This document shows, in pieces, positions 1 to 11,200 of a stretch of DNA of 64,000 bases. The notes under the pieces were generated by a model, which ran no database searches, was not told where the DNA came from, and was given only the letters and a program-made list of their open reading frames with translations. The position numbers and the translations under genes were made by a program. Numbering within the stretch: the stretch's first letter is position 1; each line of letters opens with the position of its first letter. This stretch comes from Adineta steineri (Eukaryota; Rotifera; Eurotatoria; Adinetida; Adinetidae), in NCBI GenBank assembly GCA_905250115.1, contig CAJNOI010000063.1:1-64000 (forward strand), in the 5' to 3' direction.

Positions 1-1658
1 ATTCAATAACATATTTCTTACCATCTTCCAATCAGGATCAGTAACTGTAAATGGCTTATAAGAAAGCCACGTAGCCATAGCTTCATTTAACCATAAATCA
101 TCCCACCATTTACATGTTACATAATTTCCAAACCCTATATATATATATATATATTCAAATTATCGATATGTAAATTAACACATACAAAAATGAGCAAGTT
201 CATGAACGATTGTTTCAGCAAGTAGATGTTTTTGTGTAGTTGAAACGACTTTTTCATCAAATATCAAACGATCTTCACGAAATGTAATAAGACCCCAATT
301 TTCCATAGCACCTGATGAAAAATCCGGTACAGCCAAAAAATCTATTTATTGACATTAAATTATAAAATATTAAGAAAAAATAAACATAATTTCTTTACCG
401 GTTTTAGGCGGCATTGGTACTGCTGTATCGAAATACTCTATAAAAAATGGAATAGCTCCAGTTGCTATTTTTAACGCAAGTGCTGTATGATTTTTTACAG
501 TTGGTTCTCGACGAGCCCATATTGTTAACTAAAATAACGAATATCTATTAAATCAATTAATCTATTTATATAAAAATCTACCTGTGGTTCATCATCATTA
601 TCACTTAATCCTTTATATGTATCAGGCAGAATAGCCCAAGCTGCAAGGTATGTACTCATTCGAAATGTTCGTTCAAAACTTGTCTGACGTAAACCATCTA
701 CCAGTGCTTCTGCATCCTATTTAAAATAACAAATATATAATTCGATATTAATTCTTTTAATTTTGAAATCAACATACTATTGGAAAATTAGCTATGGCAA
801 TTGTATTCTCTGGATGGATGATATTTATAATAAATTCAGCTTTTAAATGTGGTTCATCGAAACAAGGAAATGCTTTTCGAGCATCTGTTGGTTCAAATTT
901 TGTTGATAATAATTTTCTAAAAGAATTTAAATGAATAGAAATATTTAAATATATACATTAAATTACCCCATTGTTTCATCTCCATCTTGAAATATACTTT
1001 GATAGAATCCCGTATTACCATCAGTTAAACTAACAACAAATTTTTGTACTAATTTATATCGATTACTTGGAAATGATGCGTTTGCCATAAGACGTAAACT
1101 TATATAATCATGAGGAATATATTTTCTCGTTGATACAAATTGATAAATATCATTTTCATAAAGTACTGGTTCTTCAAGTTCAATCATTCGTTTTGAATGA
1201 TAAATAATTTGTTTCATAGGTTGTTTTAATGTAAATTCAATTATTACTAGTCCTTGAACATGTGTTTGTGTTGTATCATTATAGAAATATTGTAATGTAT
1301 AATTATGAACAATTAAATCATTTGATAAACGTGGATTACACTCATCTTCGATACATATTGATGGTTCATGTGTTGATGTTAATGTTGTTGTTGTTGTTGC
1401 AGTTGGTGTTATTATTGAAGGTGTAGTAGTTGTTACTGATTGTGTTGGTGTTGCAAGAATAGTAATATGTTGTGTTCGTCGTGGTAGAAGACCAGCAAGT
1501 AAACCAACAGTAATAACTGATGCACAATAAAAAATAATAGCAGCAATAAGCCATGATTTTGGTATATTTCGTAATCCACCAAAACGTTTATTTCCACTGC
1601 TACTACTAGTTCGTGTTTCACCTATCATAATACTAGGTGATGTATTTTTGCTTGCCAT
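1..1658 (-). CDS. M1 family membrane aminopeptidase (aminopeptidase N-like), 3' end outside window
   Basis: Zinc exopeptidase that removes N-terminal residues from peptides at the cell surface. The N-terminus is cytoplasmic and basic, followed by one hydrophobic anchor (about residues 33-55), a Thr-rich stalk and then the M1 domain, so it is a type II membrane protein. Exons read as about 1658-968, 916-778, 716-582, 528-399, 341-187 and 153-1. Visible family motifs are [14 protein letters not shown], the substrate-binding GAMENWG, the zinc motif HELAHFWFGN and the downstream NEA glutamate. An intron with a TA-rich core splits the zinc motif after HELAHF. The coding region is still open at position 1, so the C-terminal helical domain lies outside the window. 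The family is certain; which of the animal paralogues (APN, glutamyl aminopeptidase, TRHDE-like) it is cannot be told. Confidence 0.93.
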
Positions 1659-2948
1659 TTGTTTTCAGTTCTAAATAATGAATAATATTCACTTAAAACT
1701 GTTGTTTTATTTAGTATTTTCTTTTTAATACCTCTGAGTAAATAGTACGACACTTGATAAAACAATATGAAAAGGTCTTTAACACTTTTTTCTTACTTTC
1801 ACTTGTTACTGATAAGAAAATGAATGTTATTTCACTGATATAAGCATAGAATGTGTCATATATAAATTTCTTTGTAAAAGAATTGCATATTTTTTTATTT
1901 ATTTACATATGTCAAAGATATTTTTAAGAATTCTTTATAAAATATATATTTGATTCAATTATACAATATATGTACAAATACATTCGACAAGGCATCAGTA
2001 ATATTGTCTGATTATCACTTCTTCGTCACATCTAGCTAGTAGTCATGAATTGATACTTTGAACTATAGTTGAAGGGATTCTAAATTATGAAACATGAACT
2101 GAAGTTAATTGGTAAAATGTGGATTTAGGGCGTTAGTTTGGCTGACGCCAGTTTTGACTCACTTCCTACGATCCTATATGATTCATATAAATTAAAAGTG
2201 ATATGAAATGTAATCATTTGTCAGAGCACGAAATAGTACAAATGAAGTAATGAAAAGTATGATAAGTACAGTAATCCTCTTTAACCCTTTGTGTAGAACT
2301 TAAGCAAATATATTCTTTGTAATAGTCCAAATATTTGAAAAGGCCATCGCGAAACTTTGCAATATTGAGCTATCCTTATCACCTGAATAATACACCTAAA
2401 ATATATCATATCTAATGAATACGAACAATTAATTTGCATTATTTTGATAAATTCTTATTTATTTAAATGAATCATAAATTCCATGCACAAAATCCGATAA
2501 AAATATGTCATATTCTATAGATTTAATATTGTTATCAATGATTACTTCCTAATAAATCATTTTCATTATCCAGATAATTTAAGTAATACTCAAATATTCC
2601 AATTGATTTATTAAATGAGAAAATCATATTTGTCATTGTAGAAAGTAATTAAATTCTCTAATATTTCATGAAAATGATTTATAATTACCAATACAAGTAA
2701 ATACTAACAAATAATAGAAGTTTTTATACTATTATTTTGAGAATATATGACTAATATTCTTCTACACAATATCCATTGTCAGTTATTTTAAAACGAAAAC
2801 ACAAGTCTGGTTTTTTTTCTTCTTCTCCTCATTCGATAGACGTTTACAATCGTTCGACTATATATATATATATATAGTGTCTTGAAAATGACATATATTT
2901 TTATTTTACACAAGACAAAGAAATTTAATATATTAGATAATTTTTTTA
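1659..2948. other. Intergenic, divergent promoter region
   Basis: This 1.29 kb stretch separates the divergent starts of the aminopeptidase and the CorA gene. It is AT-rich, with a short TA run near 2860-2876. I see no coding signal, RNA gene or transposon in it. Confidence 0.5.
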
Positions 2949-4237
2949 ATGCCATCTTTTCATTGTGATAATTTAGTCGTTTTAAAACGACATCGTATTC
3001 ATTCATCACAAAATGATGAACATAATATTCGTGAAAAATCAACTGAACAATCAAGTCCAGCACGAACATTATCAAGAAATCGTCGTGGTACACTTATTGG
3101 CCTTCCGCCAACAATTATTAATTCATCGCGAGAAAATTTAAAAATAAATTTAAATGTTCAACCAACTGTTTTTTTCTATAGTGAAGATACATTTCAAGAA
3201 GAATGTTATCAATCAATCGAAGATATTCGATCAATTACAGAACATGAATGTTTATGGATCGATGTAACTGGTGTAAGAGAAAAATTTTCGAATATTTTTT
3301 TGTAATATTAATTTATATAGGTACATGATCATGATTTATTAGCACGTCTTGGTCGACAATTTAATATTCATCCATTAGTCATAGGCGATATTGAAATAAC
3401 TGAACAACGAACTAAATTAGATGTTTTCGAAGATGCTTTATTTCTTGTTGCTAAAATGATTTATCCCGATAATCTTCAACAAATTACACATATTGAACAA
3501 ATTAGTTTTTATTTAAAAGAAAATATTCTTATAACATTTCAAGAAAAACCAAAAGATATTTTTGAAACAATTAAAAGTTTGTTAGAAATTCTTTTTTATT
3601 CTAAGAAAACATAGTTTATTTTTTATTTTTAGATCGCTTACGACAAAATAAAGGTCGTGTACGACGATCAAAAATAGATTATTTATTTTATTCATTAATC
3701 GATCGAATTGTTGATCAATATATGGATGTATTAGATATAATCGGTACTAAAGTTGAAGCTATTGATCATCAATTAATGCAAACATTATCACGTGATGCTC
3801 TAGAAAAAATATATGATCTTAAACGTGAAATGCTTTATTTTCGTCGTTCAATATCACCATTAAAAGAAATAATAAATAAATTACAAAAAGAAGAAGAAAC
3901 ACAGATAATGCAAGAAAGTACGAATATTTATTTAAAAGATTTATTTGATCATATTGTTCAAGTTAATGATACAATTGATACCTATAGAGAAATGTTAGCG
4001 TCATTTATTGATTTCTATATGATGTTAAGTTCAAATGCAATGAATGAAGTTGTTAAAACATTAACAATTATATCAACAATATTTATTCCATTAACATTTA
4101 TTGTTGGAGTTTATGGAATGAATTTTGATTATATGCCTGAAACTCATTTTAAATATGGATATTATATTGTTCTTACTTGTATGGGTCTATTAGCATTGAT
4201 AATGTTATCATGTTTTAGACGAAAAAAATGGTTGTGA
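2949..4237 (+). CDS. CorA-type magnesium transporter
   Basis: Predicted pentameric Mg2+/divalent cation channel. Three exons (2949-3272, 3321-3576, 3633-4237) join in frame to 394 residues, close to the usual CorA length. The N-terminal cytoplasmic domain is followed by a long helical stalk (RRSKIDYLFYSLIDRIVDQY region onward) and two C-terminal membrane helices. The pore signature YGMNF follows the first helix, and the acidic loop MPETH plus a short basic tail (RRKKWL) complete the standard CorA end. The first 90 residues are polar and low in similarity to the family. The tail resembles bacterial CorA more than the mitochondrial MRS2 type usual in animals, so transfer is possible. The two introns show that it is a resident eukaryotic gene and not contamination. 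An AATAAA signal follows the stop within about 40 bp. Confidence 0.92.
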
Positions 4238-4683
4238 ATATGAATAACAAATGTTTCGAAATTTTATTTTTTTTTAAATAAATATAATGATTTTGATAAA
4301 ATATACATGTTTAGCAAACAAATGATTTCAGATCATTACATTAGGTTGAAATATATTAATAGATTTTGATTATAAAATCTGAGATATACTAAATATTCAA
4401 ATGTTGATTTTGACTCTTTCTTAAAATAAATGAGTAGAAATATTTTGAGAAAAAAAACCATATGATTAACAGAGTGAAATATTTTTCTTATTACTAAATC
4501 ACTTAATCAATATTAAGGACATTTTCGCTGAAAGCTAAATATAGCATGTGCGTAAATGACATAAATCATGAGAATAAATATTGTATTTAATAAAGATGAT
4601 TTAATACTTTTTTTATAGATAAATAACATCTGTGAATTTTTTGACAGAAAAAAAACAATTAGTGACAATATTTTATGTTTGTT
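4238..4683. other. Convergent intergenic spacer
   Basis: AT-rich spacer of 446 bp between the 3' ends of the CorA gene and the histidine phosphatase gene. It holds poly(A)-like AATAAA signals near 4275 and nothing else I recognise. Confidence 0.4.
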
Positions 4684-5262
4684 TTAGTATTCAATTGTTT
4701 TAATTTCACCATTTTTAAATTCAATTTTTTGTTTATTATCATTTTGAAGAAGTTTTTGTAACATCAAATTATGAGAAATAACAAAAATATGTTTTTCAGA
4801 TCGATTCATAAGCCAATCAAGAAAACGTTTTGATCGTTGTTCAATTTGTTCTGGTGAATAAATATTCTCGGGATGAATTTTATTAAGCCATTCAATATCA
4901 CCAAATGTTTGTTCAAATGTATTGAATTCATTCGAAAGATTTGGAAATTTTGTTTTTAAATCATTTAATGGACTACCCATATCACATGGTTCAGTACATA
5001 CTTCTTGTAAATCAGGGTGAATGATTAATGGCACCGTTTGTCGATCATTAAAAACAAGTAAATACGTTTGAAGTGTACGTGTTAATGGTGAACAGACAAT
5101 CAAATCTATTGATGGAATATTTTTTATTATTTCAATAGCAGTTTTAGCTTGAGTTTGACCAACAGGACTTAATTCAGGATCAGGAAGTTTAAAATTATAA
5201 GGTTCAATATTATGAAGTGCTTCAAAATGTCGCATATAATAAACTATTTTTTTCGTAGTCAT
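4684..5262 (-). CDS. Histidine phosphatase superfamily protein (phosphoglycerate mutase-like)
   Basis: Single-exon protein of 192 residues, the usual size for a small branch-1 histidine phosphatase. The catalytic N-terminal motif reads MRHFEALHN, where the canonical RHG has become RHF; RHxExxHN variants are known in this superfamily. LSPVGQTQA is the conserved helix after it, SPLTRTLQT carries the second arginine, the LQEVCTEPCD segment carries the acidic residue, and ISHNLML is the second catalytic histidine. The substrate cannot be inferred; sugar phosphates or phosphoproteins are both possible. It has no signal peptide, so it is probably cytosolic. The start chosen is the only Met upstream of the catalytic strand. 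Confidence 0.85.
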   Translation of the reverse strand: MTTKKIVYYMRHFEALHNIEPYNFKLPDPELSPVGQTQAKTAIEIIKNIPSIDLIVCSPLTRTLQTYLLVFNDRQTVPLIIHPDLQEVCTEPCDMGSPLNDLKTKFPNLSNEFNTFEQTFGDIEWLNKIHPENIYSPEQIEQRSKRFLDWLMNRSEKHIFVISHNLMLQKLLQNDNKQKIEFKNGEIKTIEY

Positions 5263-5662
5263 AGTTAAATAAACTGAAATAAAATAGAAATTATTTTAAT
5301 CGATATTTCTTTTGTGAAGTTGAACTATAGTTTGATAACATATACTAATATAAAAAACTTTTGTAGCATTCGAATAGGATCAGTTATTTTTAGTTCTGAC
5401 GTTTATCTTCACGATCTGTCTACGTAAAACGTCATTCCGTCACGCTTTGTTTATTTCATGACGCGTAAACGACTTGATATATAGGGATGATTGATAGAAT
5501 ATTTAACTCTAGTTTTATTTCTGATTGAAATCACGTTTCTCTTTGTAGTTTCTCAAATAGCCGCTGTAATCCTAATACTCTCGTTTGATATTCTTAGCCA
5601 GTTTCTAATCTTATAACTAAAAAAATACAAACATAAAAAAAAATGATATAGATTATTTAATT
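5263..5662. other. Intergenic spacer
   Basis: AT-rich 400 bp between two minus-strand genes. It contains the presumed promoter of the histidine phosphatase gene. No coding or RNA signal is visible. Confidence 0.4.
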
Positions 5663-5914
5663 TTATTTATAAGTAATTTCAAACATTTGATCAAAAGAAT
5701 TTTTTACAAACTGTTCATTGTCGTTAATTGTATTTTTCTTATATAATATATTCATACATTCAAAAGCATTAATTAAATCTATACATGTTAGTTGTGTTGA
5801 TGGTCGTCGTGATTTTCTAGCAAATTTATGAGCAAGTTCAAGTAACTGTTTGGTTATTTGTTGACAATAATTAAGTGTAAGATCCAAATGTATATCATCT
5901 ATAGTGTTTGTCAT
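5663..5914 (-). CDS. Short histone-fold protein resembling the TAF6 N-terminal domain
   Basis: Uninterrupted 83-residue reading frame with its own Met and stop. The segment from the ITKQLLELAHKFARKSRR stretch to LTCIDLINAFECMNI follows the pattern of the TAF6-type histone fold (I..A.KF...S+R....LT..D+..A....N+). If correct, it is a TFIID or SAGA-like transcription subunit or a relative of one. TAF6 proper carries a long HEAT-repeat region after the fold, and this protein ends about 30 residues after it, so it is either a stand-alone histone-fold paralogue or a truncated gene. No splice donor that would extend it is obvious. The assignment rests on pattern matching by eye and could be another histone-fold family. 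Confidence 0.55.
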   Translation of the reverse strand: MTNTIDDIHLDLTLNYCQQITKQLLELAHKFARKSRRPSTQLTCIDLINAFECMNILYKKNTINDNEQFVKNSFDQMFEITYK

Positions 5915-7411
5915 AACTAAATCAAAGAATATCTCTTTTTTTGAAAAATATAATGATTGAAATTTTTTATCTACTTCGAAATTTAAAATATATAATTGAT
6001 TATATCATAGTTCCATTCACACATAAATGTGATAGATGTCGATATTCATTGATACAACCAGTAAACTGCATATCTAGAATAGTATATTCGTTCTTTTTTA
6101 GTGACTGATTTATATGTATTGGGGGTCAAATTTAAAATATGACCAGACAAAACTAGAATTTCAATATAGACTAGTATTTTTTTTTGGACAGAATTCAGAT
6201 GAAGATAAACAAAGGTGTGGGTATAGGTCAAGAGGATATAGACATTCATACCCAAACCCACACCCACCCCAACATCTATATACTTATTGTAGATTGTATG
6301 CAACTTATTAATAAAAAATAACAAATCTAGCAGATTGCGTTTCTGCTTTCGTAGTTCTAGATGAGCATAGTTTTTTATACAGAGAGCATTTCTAGAAGTT
6401 TAATTCGACGCTTATTACTTGATATATCATTGCGTTTTCAAAACTGTACTCTAAGTCTAAAACCAATGAACTTTACTCAATCATATTTCTAATGTATATA
6501 CTCTCGAATTTTATATTCGATGATTTTGAGTTATTTTAAAAATTTCATACAATAAGCCACTCGTTATATGAATACATTCGATAGTTTAGTTTAAAAAAGA
6601 AATGCATTAAGTTGTTTATCGAAAAATATTTTTTTCTTTTTTCTTTAAATAGCATCTGTCAACATAAGCTATCAACTTTATATATATATATATACCAACA
6701 AGTATATCACTTAAGAATCTTTACGTATCGATATATTTAGTTAAAAGATTTTATAAAATAAATATTCATTGTGACAGTGATCGAAAATGTAACTAATTGT
6801 TCTTTGAAAATATTTGTTTAATTTTATTTTGTATGACAAGGACATTTCATGTTATTTTGGCATGATGAATTAGTATAAAAGTTTTGAAATAATATTGAAA
6901 TTACGTCTTTGATTTTGAAATTTATATACGCAATTGATTCAATAAATCAATAAAATACAAATCTTGATCGGCTTCTTCCTACATAAAATACTCTCATCTT
7001 TTGCGTTATCGAAAAAAGAAGAAAAAAAAAATCCCTCGGAGATGTCATTAACAATGACGCACACATGCCTGAAATGATGTATCACGTTGGTTACTTAACT
7101 CTGTACAAGAGGTACTTCATACTAAAAAAAAAAATCTTTTTTTTTTGTCAATAATTCAGTTCTACTTCTTTCCTTTACTTCAACTCGCATTATACAGAAC
7201 GATTCATTATTAGCTACTGACGCACATAGGTAAAGTAGGAATGAAGAAAAAAAAAAATTATACAACCTAACCAATACTGATGACGTCTACTAGGAAATTA
7301 TATGTTAGCAACCTATATAAACAGTAGCTATTCTTTCAATTTGACTATTTTATTTTCGAAGAATAAAAATTTGACTGAAGAAGATTCATTCTTACAGATA
7401 TAAAAAAAATA
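5915..7411. other. Divergent intergenic region with a telomere-like patch
   Basis: This 1.5 kb stretch lies between the TAF6-like gene and the EF-hand gene. It is AT-rich, with a (TA)n run near 6680-6694, poly-A/T tracts near 7020 and 7130-7145, and one small G-rich/C-rich inverted patch at 6214-6271, listed separately. I find no coding region in it. Confidence 0.5.
6214..6271. repeat. TGTGGG-like inverted patch
   Basis: A short G-rich arm (GGTGTGGGTATAGG) is followed by a core with AAGAGG and then a C-rich arm (ACCCAAACCCACACCCACCCC). Read on the minus strand, the G-rich array leads into TGTCT, then CCTCTTG, then ACCCACACC. This is the same order as the larger patch at 12105-12220, so the two look like copies of one element. 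Confidence 0.6.
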
Positions 7412-7948
7412 ATGTCTGGTCAACAGATTAATCTAACTCAATTACTTGATACATTTCAATTGTTTGATAAAAACAAAGATGGATCGATTAGTATGAATGA
7501 AGTATGATTAAAATTTTATTTCGAAAAAATTTTAATTTCATTTTAATTTTAGCTTCGATCGGCATGTCAAAAATTACATATGCCAATTGAGGAAAAAAAA
7601 TTAAGAGATTTATTTCAATTTCGTAACAATATTTCATTTGATGAATTCTGTCGTATTATACATGATTTTGGTCATTATTCCCCGGATGCCTATTTTCAAG
7701 AAACATTTCGTGCATTTGATAAAAATTCAGATGGTTTTATCAGTGCAAAAGAAATTAAAAAAACAATGAAAGAACTTGGTGAAACATTAACTGATAAACA
7801 AGTTAAAGATATGATTAAAATAGCTGATTCAAATGGTGATGGAAAATTATCAATAGATGAATTTCGTATTTTATTTAATTATTTAACACAATTTACAACA
7901 ACATCACCATCAATCACAATTAATTCATTACAACCAGAACAAATATAA
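7412..7948 (+). CDS. Calmodulin-like EF-hand protein
   Basis: Calcium sensor of 161 residues in two exons (7412-7501 and 7553-7948). The first exon ends inside EF-hand 1. Three canonical loops are visible: DKNKDGSISMNE, DKNSDGFISAKE and DSNGDGKLSIDE, each with D1, D3, D/G5-6 and E12. The second EF-hand (around FRNNISFDEF) has lost its loop residues and should not bind calcium. The layout (two pairs joined by a helix containing YFQETFRAFDK) is that of calmodulin or troponin C relatives. A Thr/Ser/Gln-rich tail of about 20 residues is added at the C-terminus. It is too divergent to be calmodulin itself, and no target can be named. Confidence 0.9.
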
Positions 7949-8254
7949 ATATTCTCTCCCTCTCTCTTTCTATACATATGTACAAAATAAAAAATCAATG
8001 TAATTTATTGCACACATAATATATTGTATCTAGATTAATAATAATAAAATTTGTAGATATATAAATTGAATAAATATTTACTTACGATTATCGAATAAGA
8101 TCTGACAATGAGAATAAAATCTGATTATGCATTTATAGAACAAATAGTAATGAAATAAGAATTATTAATAATGAAAATAATTTTCTCGATGAATTATTTT
8201 TTGATATTATCTAAATAAAAATATTACAAAAGTTCAACGGATCATAAATGAAGC
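7949..8254. other. Convergent spacer
   Basis: AT-rich 306 bp between the 3' ends of the EF-hand gene and the ADAMTS gene. It has AATAAA signals (for example near 7987) but no other feature. Confidence 0.4.
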
Positions 8255-11200
8255 TTATGTAAACATGATCCTCATTTTATTTTCCTTTTCGATCTTTACC
8301 TTAGTCAACCCGTTCGTTCTCCAATCAAGACAATTTTTTCGACAAATTCGCCTTAATATTGGCTTACGTAATGGAGGTTCAACTAATTCACATTGTTTAC
8401 TATTCAATCGTCGAATCGGTAGTCGACGAGTATAACAATGAAAATTAAAACCATATTCAATACCAAAACCACATTTGACAGGACACTAAAATAAATATTA
8501 TAGTTGAAATTCAATTTGCATATGTTTAATCTTACACCAAGCCATCGTCCAACTTGCCATTCTAAACAAGTTGATATCGGACAAGTTCGTCTCAATGATG
8601 GTTGAATTTGATTTTGTTTACATTGAAATAATGAAAGATTTCGTCTATATATTAAATCAATGCAATGAATTGTTCGTCTTTGTAGACATGTTCGAAGATC
8701 ACACTATTGAAAAATGAAGATTTTTATAAAATAACTTTTGATTTTATCGAAATTTTACCGGAGCCCAATCACTTGTCATCCAAGTTGGTATTATAGGTTG
8801 ACATGGAATCATACTACATTGTCTTATTGATATTGGTTTATTAAGATCATCACATTCTTCTCTCTTAACTATTTCATCTTTATTTTTACATAAAACTGAA
8901 CGATTTTGTATTCCAATATCACATGTTACCGAACACTAATTTATAGTATTAATACTACATAATCAAGAAAATCACAAAACTTACTTCAGACCATAATCCA
9001 ACTATCCAATTTGGACAATAAAATTTTTCATTACATATTTCTCTTGTTGAAGGTGTTTCATTATACATTCGTAAGCAATAATTCTCATCAACTTTATATC
9101 CATTATGTACACACCATATACGTCGATCACGTTTTGCTAAACCACATTTACCGGAACAATTACTCCATAAACTCATTTCCCAATAAGGACATTTTGTAAT
9201 TGAACAATATTGTTGTTCAATTGGTTTACTATTTTTACCTAGTATACTTTGACATTTATTATCGGATATAATCGATGTTGAACGTAATGGATCATTACAA
9301 TAAACTTTACGTTGTTGAATACCTTGACCACATGTCACTGAACACTAAAAATTCTAAGACTGATATAATTTCTCATATGAAGTTATATTTACAGTTGACC
9401 ATTCACCAATAAACCATGTTAAACAACTGATATTTGTTGTACACAATTCTTCTTCAATAGGTTTTAATTGTTCATCACATAAATCATCTTGTACAATAGA
9501 ATTTTTATCAAAACATACAACTCGACGATGACGAATACCTATCGATGATGAACATGATTTTGCTATACACTAATATTAAACAAATAAAATAAATTAATAG
9601 AAATAAAATTAATATTTACTGATTGCCATGAATATGTTAACCAATATGGTTTGAAACATTCACTAAGACATGAAACTATTTCATCTGGTTTCATTTCATA
9701 TATACAATCATGATTATTTATTTGTTTACCATGACGAAAACATGAAATATCTTGTCGGCGACGTTTTGCAATGCAATCACACTGAAGAAAATAACAATAA
9801 GTTTCTATTAAAATTAATCTACATAAGTCTGATTGAGATCTATTCTTTCATAATCATAAGTATCATATTTATCTCTATTGTCTATTTCAAAGTACTAGAA
9901 GATTATCAGTTAAAATAAAACATACATCAGACCATGTAGTTAAATTCGATTGAGATTGTTGGCAGTCTGGTTCAGGACATCGTTCAATGTTTGATATAAA
10001 TTCCATATTACAATAATCATTTGGTAATGTTATATCTGCTGCATTCCGACATGCAACTAAACGTTTACGTATACAATTTCCATCATAATAACACTATAAA
10101 ATTTTAAAAATAACTTCTAGAAATTACATAAGTAATATCTACTTTATCCCAATCTCCATAAACCCATCCTATTTCATTACAATCACCCACACATGGTACA
10201 ATATCATTTGGTTTTTCACTAACATGTTTCCTACAAATTTCCTCATCGATAATTTCCATCGTAGAATTATTCTTTGTACATTCATATAAAACACGTTTAA
10301 AACCACTGCCGCAACGTGTTGAACAAGTTTGTTGATATTTTGCTGTCCAACTTAATACACAATCATCATTACATCGTTCGATTTTATATTTAAATGATAA
10401 TTTAAAAATGAAACAATAATTTAAATCATATTCTGTATCATGTATAAAACATTTTTTAACTTGTTTAAAACCTTGACATGGTCGATCACAATGATAATCT
10501 CTTGTTTGATATTCATATTGTCGAACAAAATCATTTTCATCAAATGGAGTATAATATTCCCAATAAACTTTTGTTAATGGTGGATCTGATTCATAAATTG
10601 ATATAAGTTGAACTTCAATTGAGTCTTTAATGCGACCCGTTATTAGAATACTTTCATTAATAGAATCAAATCCACTATAAACAAGTTTTGCACTACTAAT
10701 ACGAATTTGAATATTATATAATTGTAAACTATATAAACCATTAAGAATATAAGTTCCATTAGTATATCTAACTGCTAAATAATAACGATCTATATTTGAA
10801 GAAATTTGTGTAACACTAAGGCGTGTTGTATTAACTGGAATATCAACTAAATGTATTATTCCTATAAGAATAATCAAATGAGAAAAGAAGAAATAAATAG
10901 GATTTAATTTACAGACCAATATCGGAAATAGTTTTTTCATCATGAATTAATTTACATGTACGATTTTGACCATTACATACACCACAAACATCTTCTGTTG
11001 CATTAGATCCATATTTATAATCACAACCAATTGGCATACAAATACCATTTATACAAATATCACGAGATTCATCTTCACGTCCACATAATGTACCATCTTC
11101 AACACGATCGCTAAAGATAAAAGATCGTTCAAGACGATCATCAGATACTTTACAGATTAATTTACACCGTTCATTTGGTAGAACTAAATGAAAATTAATC

